Shown here piece by piece: positions 1 through 8,418 of a stretch of 64,000 nt of DNA. The position numbers and the translations under genes were made by a program. Below the pieces are notes generated by a model. It did no database searches. It was not told the DNA's origin and saw only the letters and a list, made by a program, of their open reading frames with translations. Positions within the stretch are counted from its first letter, which is position 1; each line of letters starts with the position of its first letter. The stretch comes from Companilactobacillus jidongensis (GTDB lineage: Bacteria; Bacillota; Bacilli; Lactobacillales; Lactobacillaceae): positions 177,966 through 241,965 of the forward strand of contig NZ_RHOP01000002.1 of assembly GCF_003946575.1 (NCBI RefSeq), in the 5' to 3' direction.

Positions 1-757
1 GGGCAATATCGTGATCGATCAAGAATTGATCCATTCTAACTCCTTGATCATGTGCCAAATCACGATTTGCCGTCACGATAGCTAATGGTGGTACATTTTT
101 GTCCACATAGTTTTCTGGAGATAACTCGGATTGCATATCACGCTGAACTTTTTCAGTGAAGTAAGCTGTCATCGCACCACTCATCTTGCCACTGTGATCC
201 AATAAATAAACTCCACAATTCATTAGTACACCAACAATCTTGAGGTTTGGTTTCTTGAAACCAAATAACTCACGATATTTATCCTGTGTATAAGTTGTGA
301 TATATTGAAATGCCAGAGTTCCGCCGGCACTATCGCCAATCAATATAACTCTATCCAAATCCAAGTTATATTCCACACCATGTTCTGCAACCCACTGAAT
401 TACAGCATTGGTGTCAACCAAGGCACCTGGAAATACTGTCTTAGGAGCCAAGCGATAATTGAAGTTTACAAAAGCGAATCCTTGTTGTGCCCAATAGATA
501 CCATAGGCTTGATAAGTCTCCTTATTCCCATAAAAAAATCCGCCACCATGGCAACTAATTATTACTGGTACTTTTCCTTTAACATTCTTGGGAACATAAA
601 TATCAAGTAGATTTTCATCACCATAAGGTCCATAAGTTAAATTATCATAGCGTTTCACATCCGCTGGATTCGTTGGTAATCCTGAATCTCTAATGTCATC
701 GTTATGTTTCCATTCAGCACTGATTTTATCAATTTCATCCAAAACTTTCTCAGACAT
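1..757 (-). CDS. alpha/beta hydrolase (HSL-type esterase/lipase), partial
   Basis: The product is an alpha/beta hydrolase of the hormone-sensitive-lipase type, expected to cleave small esters in the cytoplasm. The N-terminal part reads MSEKVLDEID; an oxyanion-hole HGGG motif (CHGGGFFYG) and the nucleophile elbow GDSAGG follow. The reading frame runs off the left edge of the window, so the C-terminal catalytic His is not seen. Its ATG shares one base with the stop codon of the upstream AhpD-like gene (TAATG), so the two are translationally coupled. The natural substrate cannot be read from sequence. Confidence 0.85.
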   Translation of the reverse strand, partial: MSEKVLDEIDKISAEWKHNDDIRDSGLPTNPADVKRYDNLTYGPYGDENLLDIYVPKNVKGKVPVIISCHGGGFFYGNKETYQAYGIYWAQQGFAFVNFNYRLAPKTVFPGALVDTNAVIQWVAEHGVEYNLDLDRVILIGDSAGGTLAFQYITTYTQDKYRELFGFKKPNLKIVGVLMNCGVYLLDHSGKMSGAMTAYFTEKVQRDMQSELSPENYVDKNVPPLAIVTANRDLAHDQGVRMDQFLIDHDIA

Positions 758-1116
758 TACTTATTTTCTACTCTTTTCTTGTCAAACAATTCTTCCATGG
801 CTTCCAAAGCCGTTCCACCATATACATAAGCAGGACCACCACTCATAACTAACGCAGTATTAACTGTCTCAGTAATTTCATCCTTGGTTGCTCCAGCATC
901 GATGGCATTGCTCAAATGATCCAAAATGCAGCCTTCACAACGAATCGAAATGGCAACACATAGACACATTAATTCTTTTTCTTTGTGTGACAAAGCTCCG
1001 TCCTTTAGAGCAGATACGTGCATACTCAAAAAGTCCTTACCCGGCTCACCTGACTTCTCTGTAAGTAATCCGTAGTTCTTGTGAATATGATCTAGCTTCT
1101 CACTATATACTGACAT
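757..1116 (-). CDS. carboxymuconolactone decarboxylase / AhpD-like protein
   Basis: This 119-residue protein belongs to the carboxymuconolactone decarboxylase/AhpD fold. The AhpD-type redox signature is visible: a CxxC pair (CEGC) followed three residues later by a His, then the usual helical GAT..EI.E segment. In family members with CxxC the cysteines support thiol-dependent peroxidase or disulfide-reductase chemistry; true decarboxylases lack them, so a redox role is more likely. A GGAGG ribosome binding site sits before the ATG. It is the first gene of a pair with the downstream esterase. The partner and substrate are unknown. Confidence 0.85.
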   Translation of the reverse strand: MSVYSEKLDHIHKNYGLLTEKSGEPGKDFLSMHVSALKDGALSHKEKELMCLCVAISIRCEGCILDHLSNAIDAGATKDEITETVNTALVMSGGPAYVYGGTALEAMEELFDKKRVENK

Positions 1117-1159
1117 CTCTCTACCTCCAGTTTTTTGTACGAATTTATGATAACGCTTA

Positions 1160-1206
1160 CCAAAAAAAGTATCCAGTTTTCACAAAAACTGAATACTTTT
1201 TTAATT
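1160..1206 (-). terminator. rho-independent terminator after the XrtG operon
   Basis: An inverted repeat (AGTATTCAGTTTT / AAAACTGGATACT on the minus strand) with flanking A and T runs lies just beyond the last gene of the exosortase operon. It could work in either direction but is best placed to end minus-strand transcription. Confidence 0.75.
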
Positions 1207-1207
1207 T

Positions 1208-2806
1208 TTAAACTTTCTCGTCCGCCGTTTTAGCCTCATCAACTTTGAACTCATACCAGCCAAATAATCGTTTGATATTAGCAACTGCTCGTTCAAATGA
1301 AATTGTTGCAAGTAACAATATTGAAGGCAAATACTGAATCAAATAACGGCTACGACCACCTTCAAATAGTAATAGGAACATGAAGCCACCTACCAATGAT
1401 AGTCTGAACATCTGGATCAAGTCACTACGAGGGCCGAATCCTAACGCAATAATCACTAGCAACGTTATCCACCACAGTTGTGCAGCAAATCTAAAGTCCG
1501 CAATGTGACGCCCGTAAAGAAAAACATAGTTCTTTATCTTATTACTGATTCCCCTATTGCTAGGCTTTTGATTCTCGCGGAAGAAATGTCCTTCCTTCAA
1601 CCAAGCAAAAGTTCCGTCCGCAGTGTTATTACGCTGTTTCATTACTAAGAACTTCAAGTAGCCCCAGACACCCAATTTTTTTAGACGTTTGGTCAACATC
1701 TTAACTGAATAATCTGTCTTTTCTTTTTTGGTTGGCAAAATCGACATTTCAATCGCCTGTTTAGTATCGTATCCACCCTCACCGTAAACTCCCATTGCCA
1801 TGAAATGAATTGGTGGGATCGCACGTGACTTATCTATTTTTAGATAAGTTTGATCACGACTTTCGTTATTTGCAATTTTGTATGTCAAACCGGCACTGCC
1901 ACCGATTAGAACGAGCATTGCTAGAGTCAAAATGACTTGTCGCATGGTAAAATGCTTCTTTTGGATCAGCCACGATAGTAATTCAATTATTACGATGGCA
2001 ATAACCGGCACGATTGCTGATGGTTTGACAAAGTATGTCAATACGACACTAATGCCGAAACCAATGGACGACAATACTAATACCACTTGAGATAAGATCG
2101 TATTAGAGGTAGCGGACTTACGCATAAGAAAATAAAATAACAAGAATAGTGAAACAAGCGGAAGTACCCACGCATCTGTATATGGCATGATGATGCTTGG
2201 AAAAACTGCTAGCCAAGCACAGTGAATATATAGAGCGACTCCTAATGAGCGTTTTTGAACAACATAAACACTCAACAAATTAAACATCGCTGATAAATCT
2301 ACTAGCACCAAAGTTACATAATCAAAAAATTGCCAAGATGTTTGTCCACTGACTTCAGTTAGCCAGTGCATAAATAATGTCGTCAGCAAATTATTAGGAT
2401 ATAAGCTGTAATAAGCCGTCATATTAGGTTCTTTGGCATTTTCAGCACTAATAGCCGCATAGTGTAATGCTCCGGCATCAAATCCTGCAACAGGATGAAC
2501 ATACGTTACAAAGAAAATTTGAGCGATTAGAACTACTAATAACATTAAACTACCCGTCAACATTCGATGAGTAATAAACACATTGTACAAAAATTTGTGT
2601 GCCCATGGATAAGCATAATTCATGACAAGAATCACGATAATGGCGATCACTAACCCAGTCGTCACCATTGTTGTACTTGTACCAAAAGTATCATTATCAC
2701 CAATAATAATATTAGGTGATATCAATGCAAAAAAGAGAGTCAAGAAAAACAAGACTCTCCAAAAAATATTAATAATTGTATGACTAAAATTATAAAATCT
2801 ACGCAT
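1208..2806 (-). CDS. XrtG-associated integral membrane glycosyltransferase-like protein (TIGR03766 type)
   Basis: This 532-residue polytopic membrane protein has about a dozen hydrophobic segments and an early extracytoplasmic loop carrying HPVAGFDAGA, the layout of GT-C/ArnT-like lipid-sugar-dependent glycosyltransferases. Length and context match the TIGR03766 family, known to accompany exosortase XrtG. It ends the five-gene operon and overlaps the preceding pterin-synthase-like gene by 8 bases. By inference it moves a sugar or related group from a lipid carrier to a surface acceptor, perhaps the Firmicu-CTERM protein of the same operon. No donor or acceptor is known. Confidence 0.8.
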   Translation of the reverse strand: MRRFYNFSHTIINIFWRVLFFLTLFFALISPNIIIGDNDTFGTSTTMVTTGLVIAIIVILVMNYAYPWAHKFLYNVFITHRMLTGSLMLLVVLIAQIFFVTYVHPVAGFDAGALHYAAISAENAKEPNMTAYYSLYPNNLLTTLFMHWLTEVSGQTSWQFFDYVTLVLVDLSAMFNLLSVYVVQKRSLGVALYIHCAWLAVFPSIIMPYTDAWVLPLVSLFLLFYFLMRKSATSNTILSQVVLVLSSIGFGISVVLTYFVKPSAIVPVIAIVIIELLSWLIQKKHFTMRQVILTLAMLVLIGGSAGLTYKIANNESRDQTYLKIDKSRAIPPIHFMAMGVYGEGGYDTKQAIEMSILPTKKEKTDYSVKMLTKRLKKLGVWGYLKFLVMKQRNNTADGTFAWLKEGHFFRENQKPSNRGISNKIKNYVFLYGRHIADFRFAAQLWWITLLVIIALGFGPRSDLIQMFRLSLVGGFMFLLLFEGGRSRYLIQYLPSILLLATISFERAVANIKRLFGWYEFKVDEAKTADEKV

Positions 2807-3227
2807 CTGTTTTATCCTGTTTAGTTTGTTCTGATTTTAGTTCCGCCTCTGTAGGCAATTTACGTTCAGTTACATCAATACAAAATGCACGCGTTGGCGA
2901 ATCACTGACTTCAATTCGCATTAACATGGCCCCATTAGCCCGTAAAATAGCATCTATTTCATCAAAGAGATATTCAGTCACGTTCTCAACCGTAGGATTG
3001 ATCACCTTGAACTCAGGTAAATCATTCAAATACTTACCCGACAATGCATCAATAGCTCTATGCAAGGATTTTTCAATATCAAAGAAAGAAACCATGCCTT
3101 CAAAGGCATGCAATTCACAGGTTATTTCCCAAGTATGATTATGTTTTTTACCAGTACCTGATTTCAAACGAACTGCATGACTAGCATTGACATATGATTT
3201 TATTTTATATGATCGCTGTTTTTCCAT
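2799..3227 (-). CDS. 6-pyruvoyl-tetrahydropterin synthase-related protein (XrtG-associated)
   Basis: This 142-residue protein has the T-fold signature of 6-pyruvoyl-tetrahydropterin synthase/QueD: His17 (NASHAV) and the HxH pair His29/His31 (KHNHTW) are the expected zinc ligands. The catalytic Cys that normally lies a few residues before HxH is absent; the stretch reads KSGTGKKHNH. It therefore probably does not perform the standard reaction. Within the XrtG locus this corresponds to the TIGR03112-type '6-pyr-pter-related' family. It lies 3 bases after the GT2 gene and overlaps the next gene by 8 bases, so all are co-translated. Its job in the locus is unknown. Confidence 0.85.
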   Translation of the reverse strand: MEKQRSYKIKSYVNASHAVRLKSGTGKKHNHTWEITCELHAFEGMVSFFDIEKSLHRAIDALSGKYLNDLPEFKVINPTVENVTEYLFDEIDAILRANGAMLMRIEVSDSPTRAFCIDVTERKLPTEAELKSEQTKQDKTDA

Positions 3228-3230
3228 AAA

Positions 3231-4589
3231 TTATTTCCCTTCCTTGTCTTTACGGCGATGTTCACGAACTGTTTTTACGTCATCTTTAACAACATTCTTC
3301 AATTGATTTACCTCGGTATTGATGCCGCGTAACTTCCACGAAGCCTTAGTTGTCATCCCATTAATGATGCCAATCAAACGTATCCATGAACAGATGAACA
3401 TATAAATTGGCAAAGTTAGAGTTACCCACCAAAGATGCATGTAGTATTTGTGTTCATCCGGATATCTTCGAAGTAATGCACCCACACTAAGATAATTAAT
3501 AATTCCAACAAACACATATAGAGCATATATCAATAAATATGACAACAACATGATTGTCGCTGAATAACCGAAAGCTATTAGTACAAAACTGGCAAAGAAC
3601 CAAATCATTCTCGGGAAACTAAAAGTATGGTCAATGATCATTCTTCTAATTAAAAAATTCTTAAAAAAACGATTTAATCCTGCTGTCTGTGACATGTAAT
3701 TGTGCGTAACTTCCATTTCACCACGCTGCCATCGTTGGCGCTGCGTGTATAATTCTGAGAATCCCGAAATCGGCTCAGTATAAAAAATAGCATCCGCACA
3801 AATAATAACTTTTTTACCCAAACGGGTTCGAATTTGGAATGTCATATCGGTATCTTCACCGATCGTATCAATATCATACAAAAAAGTTTCCATTAATACT
3901 TCACGCCTAAAGGCTGAGAAAGCACCTGACATTGTAAATAATTGATCACGAGAAGATTCAATCGTACGTCCAGACAAAAAAGCTTGAGCATATTCATAAT
4001 ATTCATTCTTGGCCAAAAGCCGATGCCAAAAACCTTTAACTCCTTGAACTAGCTCTTCCTTGGGTAAGATCGCACCAGTCATCGCAGCGATGCTAAGATC
4101 ATTCTCAAATCTCAAGACCATATTCTCGACGGCATGTGATTCCAGTACACCATCACTGTCAATATTAATAATATACGTCCCAATACTCTCATAAATAGCC
4201 GTATTCAAGGCTTTTGCTTTACCATTATCAGTATTAACATAGCGTAAAATCAACTCCGGAAAAGTATTCTGTGCTTTCGCATACGCACCGAAGCTATCAT
4301 CTGTGCTTTGATTATTCGCCAAAATTATCTGCATGGCGTCCTTAGGATATGTCTGATTATTGATTGAACGAATACAATCAAATAAGGTATCCTCAGAATT
4401 ATAGACCGGAACAATTATTGAAACATAAGGCCATTTTCCTGGTGGCGTTGGCTTCTTTTCTTTTGAGTGCATATACATCAATTTAATTGTTGAAATAATT
4501 GCTGGAATGATTTCAACAACAATAGGGATAAGTGCCCAAGTGATCCAGAAGCCCATTCTAGTTAACGCCAAATTAATCCAGTACATCAA
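3231..4589 (-). CDS. XrtG-associated family 2 glycosyltransferase (TIGR03111 type)
   Basis: This 452-residue processive-type GT2 enzyme has an N-terminal membrane segment, a cytoplasmic GT-A domain and two or more C-terminal membrane segments. Visible motifs are VSIIVPVYN (about 56-64), the DxD-type DSD (144-146), the catalytic GED (244-246) and QRQRW (283-287), as in cellulose, hyaluronan or PNAG synthases. It belongs to the group that travels with exosortase XrtG. The start overlaps the xrtG stop by four bases (ATGA). It probably builds a glycan or glycolipid in the same pathway as the sorted protein; the sugar is not predictable. Confidence 0.88.
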   Translation of the reverse strand: MMYWINLALTRMGFWITWALIPIVVEIIPAIISTIKLMYMHSKEKKPTPPGKWPYVSIIVPVYNSEDTLFDCIRSINNQTYPKDAMQIILANNQSTDDSFGAYAKAQNTFPELILRYVNTDNGKAKALNTAIYESIGTYIINIDSDGVLESHAVENMVLRFENDLSIAAMTGAILPKEELVQGVKGFWHRLLAKNEYYEYAQAFLSGRTIESSRDQLFTMSGAFSAFRREVLMETFLYDIDTIGEDTDMTFQIRTRLGKKVIICADAIFYTEPISGFSELYTQRQRWQRGEMEVTHNYMSQTAGLNRFFKNFLIRRMIIDHTFSFPRMIWFFASFVLIAFGYSATIMLLSYLLIYALYVFVGIINYLSVGALLRRYPDEHKYYMHLWWVTLTLPIYMFICSWIRLIGIINGMTTKASWKLRGINTEVNQLKNVVKDDVKTVREHRRKDKEGK

Positions 4590-5185
4590 TCCTTATGCTC
4601 CCTCCAATCTATGAATTCTCGATAAATCCCACGCGCAAGCTGGGAATATGTGAAGACGTTGTAATATAGTGCAATTACTAATACATAGAATACCAATCTT
4701 CCGATGACTGAGTGAGCTAAGAAAAATGATTGTCCACCAGCAAAATGAACGATTGTGATAACTACAATTAATCGTAATACGTTGCTTAAATAAATATAGA
4801 TTAATCCGAAAACAGCGTAGAACACCTTTTCCTTACGTTTGTACATTGGGAAAAACACGACCAAAGAAACAAACGCACATGTTTCAATAATTCCTGAACA
4901 TTCATAGTCGATCGACATAACTACGGGATTGTTACTGTTAGTTATGTACACTAATCCTGTTTTTAGCATTACTGTACTCCATTTGGTGATGTGACTGAAC
5001 AGGTCGACACCATGGATTACAGCGTGGGTAAAAAACCAGACCCAGTACGGCTGGCTGATTGCTGTGAGGATAAAGAAAAGTCCAGCACTGCCGACAATGA
5101 AGAAGAAAGCAGATAGCTGGGCTCGCTTTAGTACTGACAACATATACAGCCATACTACTATTCCAAGTAGTATGTATACGTTCAT
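4586..5185 (-). CDS. xrtG: exosortase family protein XrtG
   Basis: This 199-residue multi-spanning membrane protein carries the exosortase catalytic triad in the right order: Cys96 in YECSGI, Arg138 in SNVLRL and His158 in LAHSVIG. Exosortases are transpeptidase-like membrane enzymes that process C-terminal sorting helices. XrtG is the Firmicutes branch, paired with Firmicu-CTERM substrates. The gene follows its presumed substrate gene by 37 bases and overlaps the GT2 gene. The ribosome binding site upstream is weak (GGGA), so translation may depend on coupling. An out-of-frame reading over the same DNA was dismissed. Confidence 0.9.
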   Translation of the reverse strand: MNVYILLGIVVWLYMLSVLKRAQLSAFFFIVGSAGLFFILTAISQPYWVWFFTHAVIHGVDLFSHITKWSTVMLKTGLVYITNSNNPVVMSIDYECSGIIETCAFVSLVVFFPMYKRKEKVFYAVFGLIYIYLSNVLRLIVVITIVHFAGGQSFFLAHSVIGRLVFYVLVIALYYNVFTYSQLARGIYREFIDWREHKD

Positions 5186-5222
5186 TTAACATCAGTCCCA
5201 TTATTTAATTTATTAAGAAATT

Positions 5223-6416
5223 TTATTTACCTGAAATATTTGATTCTTTACGACTCAAATATCCGGCCTTCTTTAATTTGATATAACCGAATCCGGCAAT
5301 CAATACACCAACTCCCGAAATCAGAATTGGACCTGTTGAACCACCAGCAGTTGTAACTTTTTCATTACCAATATTAGGATTGTACATTGTAATTGTCTGA
5401 CCAGCCATATTTGAAATCTTGAACTTAGTTAAATCAACTTTGAATTCACCAATATTATTTTTACCATCATTCGTAATATATCCATTACCAACTGTGCCAT
5501 ATTGATTACCTTCGTTATAATCGCCACCAGTAAATGAAATCGTCTTAGTTTGTCCTGAAGCTACATTAGTATCTTCACTCGACCAAACATAGACCTTCTT
5601 ACCACCGATATCAAAATTATAATCTCCATAGCCTGGGAAATTACCATACTTCATTTTGACGTAAACATAGACATAATTGCCATCACTGACCATAGCGGTA
5701 TAACCGTTATAACCCTCGGTCAACTTCATATTCTTCCAGTCCTGATATTTACCATCAATATTGATATTCAAATTATCATTAGTATTATCGGCATTCGCAT
5801 CGGTAGGTGTGTCACCTTTTTCGTTTGTATCACCTTTATCAGTAATAACCCCGGCATCAGAAGTACTGCTACTACCAACGGCATCAACTGTTGCGCTAAC
5901 AGAATCAGAACCAATATTAGGGTTAGACATTGAAATTTTTTGTCCGACTGCAGAATCAGGAAGATTAAATTTACTTAAATCAACTCTGAATTCAGCAATG
6001 CCGTTTCCATCTTCACTGGAAACATAGCCAGTAGCAACTTGACCGTATTGATCTCCCTCATTCCAATCGCCACCGTTAAAAGTAACTTGTTTAGCGTCGC
6101 CAGTATCAACGTTACTAGGGATATTATTCGATGAAACATAGTAAGTCTTATTATTAATAGTAAAATTATAGTCACCATAACCAGGTACTTGACCATTCTT
6201 CATCTTAACGTAGACATCAACATACTGCCCATCACTCTTCATGGCCATGTATCCGCTATAACCCTCAGTTAAGTCGGCATTTTGCCAATCCGAAAAATTA
6301 CCATCAATGGCAATATTAGAACTAGCATCAACACTGGTTATAGGTTCTATCAAAGCTACTGAACCAGCCATTCCTAATGACAACGCACCAATCAATAACA
6401 TTTTACGTAATTTCAT
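5223..6416 (-). CDS. Firmicu-CTERM sorting domain protein with two IDG-x5-W domains
   Basis: This 397-residue secreted protein is the likely XrtG substrate. It has a signal peptide (MKLRKMLLIGALSLG, probable cut near residue 31), two homologous domains of about 140 residues (about 34-178 and 218-355), and an Asp/Thr/Asn-rich linker. The tail from about residue 358 contains GGSTGP, a hydrophobic helix and a basic stretch (KLKKAGYLSRK), the Firmicu-CTERM layout. Each domain starts IDG-x5-W and has EGY-x-GY and PGYGDYNF motifs, somewhat like CBM9/DOMON beta-sandwiches, suggesting carbohydrate binding. It is first in the operon with a good AAGGGATG ribosome binding site. Confidence 0.88.
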   Translation of the reverse strand: MKLRKMLLIGALSLGMAGSVALIEPITSVDASSNIAIDGNFSDWQNADLTEGYSGYMAMKSDGQYVDVYVKMKNGQVPGYGDYNFTINNKTYYVSSNNIPSNVDTGDAKQVTFNGGDWNEGDQYGQVATGYVSSEDGNGIAEFRVDLSKFNLPDSAVGQKISMSNPNIGSDSVSATVDAVGSSSTSDAGVITDKGDTNEKGDTPTDANADNTNDNLNINIDGKYQDWKNMKLTEGYNGYTAMVSDGNYVYVYVKMKYGNFPGYGDYNFDIGGKKVYVWSSEDTNVASGQTKTISFTGGDYNEGNQYGTVGNGYITNDGKNNIGEFKVDLTKFKISNMAGQTITMYNPNIGNEKVTTAGGSTGPILISGVGVLIAGFGYIKLKKAGYLSRKESNISGK

Positions 6417-6579
6417 AGCGTTACATCCCTTCTTTAAAACTAAAAATCATTCCTCAATTATTTTCTTTATAAATATACTTATACCTAATTATATTTTAAC
6501 TCATTCGAAAGCAGTGTTAAAGATACTTTAGTTACTTATCATGACATAGTCAATACCTATTTAAAAAAATATTTCTAAG

Positions 6580-6613
6580 TATAAAAAAATGCACATCTTT
6601 CGATGTACATTCT
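6580..6613 (-). terminator. rho-independent terminator
   Basis: A minus-strand hairpin (AATGTACATC / GATGTGCATT) followed by a T run lies 18 bases past the DUF975 gene stop. It separates this gene from the exosortase operon. Confidence 0.75.
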
Positions 6614-6630
6614 TATCAAAATTATATTAA

Positions 6631-7437
6631 TTAAGCAGCTTGTTGATCACTCTTTGCCTTATCTAATTCCGACATCTTAGTATAGAATGCAGCCAGTGTT
6701 AATTGCTCATATGGATGCAACCAGATCGACAAAATCTCATGTGTCATCAGATTAACGATTTCCCATAAAAAGAACTCAATACAGATAAATAGCAACGTTG
6801 TCTTGTGACCACGAATCACGCGGGCGCTTCTGCTGAAACTAGCAAACGCCATCCGTAATGACCACTTACCAGTCTTGTCCACATCATCCTTGAATACATA
6901 AAAACTCTGACTAAACATCAGGAAGAACCAAATGCCAGGGAGAAGATAAAAACCTAATCCTGCTTCAACGAAAATTCCAAAAAGTGCTGTGATGAATAGC
7001 ACTGGGAAAAAATAACGATTACTAAAGACTTGCAAACTATCCTTGAATGCATTGATCTCATAATCAGGATTACGCATCTTATCGACCATCGTATAGCCGA
7101 CACCAGCACAAATTAGAACGAAGAAAAATGCAAATGCATAAACAACTACATTGCTACCAGGTGTCAAACTCAACGCATACTTCGTAGCAGTACTAGGATC
7201 AGTTGCCATTTGTTGTGTAATTGCTGTCAGCTTCTTACTAGCTTCTTCAGGATTACTCATGCTGACACCAAGTTGTGCCAACCATGAATTATAAATTTGT
7301 GTCCCGAAGTACATAGCAATCAGACGCATTAGAATCGGAAAAATGTTTAACGCAATGTTACCTTTGATATCTTTGAAAAATGTTTTGTGTGCCATCCTTC
7401 TGATTTCTAAGGAAGTAACACGATTATTGTTATTCAT
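6631..7437 (-). CDS. DUF975 family integral membrane protein
   Basis: This 268-residue membrane protein has about five or six hydrophobic segments and the N-terminal amphipathic start typical of DUF975 (LEIRRMAHKTFFKDIKGN). Members are common in lactobacilli and have no established function; the fold suggests a membrane scaffold rather than a transporter with clear substrate motifs. It has its own promoter region (an extended -10 flanked by an inverted repeat) and its own terminator, so it is probably transcribed alone even though the PadR operon lies just upstream. Confidence 0.8.
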   Translation of the reverse strand: MNNNNRVTSLEIRRMAHKTFFKDIKGNIALNIFPILMRLIAMYFGTQIYNSWLAQLGVSMSNPEEASKKLTAITQQMATDPSTATKYALSLTPGSNVVVYAFAFFFVLICAGVGYTMVDKMRNPDYEINAFKDSLQVFSNRYFFPVLFITALFGIFVEAGLGFYLLPGIWFFLMFSQSFYVFKDDVDKTGKWSLRMAFASFSRSARVIRGHKTTLLFICIEFFLWEIVNLMTHEILSIWLHPYEQLTLAAFYTKMSELDKAKSDQQAA

Positions 7438-7451
7438 TAAAATCCCTCACA

Positions 7452-7478
7452 GTAACGAATATTATAACATATCGTTAC
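7452..7478 (-). promoter_or_regulatory. promoter with inverted repeat before the DUF975 gene
   Basis: On the minus strand an extended -10 (TGTTATAAT) lies between the arms of an inverted repeat, GTAACGA-N13-TCGTTAC. The arrangement suggests a repressor site laid over the promoter. The cognate regulator is not identified. Confidence 0.5.
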
Positions 7479-7488
7479 CGAGTTACTA

Positions 7489-8418
7489 CTAGTTACCACC
7501 GACCTCGATCGAACCATTCGTTGAGTCTACTTTGAGAAGATTTTCTGAATCAGCATCGTGTTGATAGCTCTTACCTTGGCTTTCACCATAATAAGTGATG
7601 CTGCCGTTAATAACAGAGAGATCTACGCCATCAACATTAGTTCCTTTAGCCGAGAAACTACCGCTTCTCATCTTAAAGCTATTCTTTCCTCTCAATGTAG
7701 ATTGACTGATTTCGGTATTACCACTTCTAGATTCAACGGTTAAATTATCCAAAATCCCTTTAGTCATACTCAAATCTATATCACGGGCATTTAGTTTGGA
7801 ATTTTTAATATTCGATTCAATAAACTCAATCTGAGAATTAGATGACTCGCTCATTTCGAAGTTTTCAATATCAGATTGTTGGAATTCCAAATAGCTAGAA
7901 TCCAATTCAATATTTTTAGCATTTTTGATTTGTGAATCAACAAAATTCAAACTACCATTCGATCCACTAGAAATTACTAGGTTATCGATTTTGGCTCCAT
8001 TAACATCCATACCTAATTGATTCATGTTAAGATTCAATTCTTTTAAAGTAACATTAGCTGGAACAGTGATTGTGATGCTTGGGTTCTTATAACCGGAAAC
8101 AATGTCACTGTATTTTCCAGATTTATTGCTGGTAATATGCAGTGTTTCATCGGAAACATAGAACTCACTACTACGAAGTAAATCACCAACGACGTGAACT
8201 TTGTAACTGTTACCTGTTTCAATATTTACACTGTATGCATTACCATCAACTTTGACTTTATCAAATTTTTGAACAGTTTCAGTTTTATCAATTTGTCTAG
8301 AAATTTTAAATCCATGATCCCATAATACTGTTTTATCAGCGCCCATCACTAGTCCAGCACCCACGAGAAGACCACCAATGATGATTAAATATAATCCCGT
8401 TACGAAATATTTACGCAT
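7489..8418 (-). CDS. DUF4097 family beta-strand repeat protein
   Basis: This 309-residue protein has an N-terminal membrane anchor (about residues 6-26) followed by a repetitive Asn/Ser/Ile-rich region with short beta-strand repeats such as NLVISSGSNGSLNFVDS and IEFIESNIKNSK, typical of the DUF4097 beta-helix family. Family members usually accompany DUF1700/HAAS and PadR genes, as here, and are thought to act at the outer membrane face in envelope stress sensing. It shares one base with the stop of the DUF1700 gene. Molecular function is unknown. Confidence 0.85.
   Translation of the reverse strand: MRKYFVTGLYLIIIGGLLVGAGLVMGADKTVLWDHGFKISRQIDKTETVQKFDKVKVDGNAYSVNIETGNSYKVHVVGDLLRSSEFYVSDETLHITSNKSGKYSDIVSGYKNPSITITVPANVTLKELNLNMNQLGMDVNGAKIDNLVISSGSNGSLNFVDSQIKNAKNIELDSSYLEFQQSDIENFEMSESSNSQIEFIESNIKNSKLNARDIDLSMTKGILDNLTVESRSGNTEISQSTLRGKNSFKMRSGSFSAKGTNVDGVDLSVINGSITYYGESQGKSYQHDADSENLLKVDSTNGSIEVGGN

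Noticed and set aside
4938..5201. alternative frame over the start of xrtG
   Set aside because: The xrtG frame contains the exosortase triad and joins its neighbours by overlap; the other frame has no family features.
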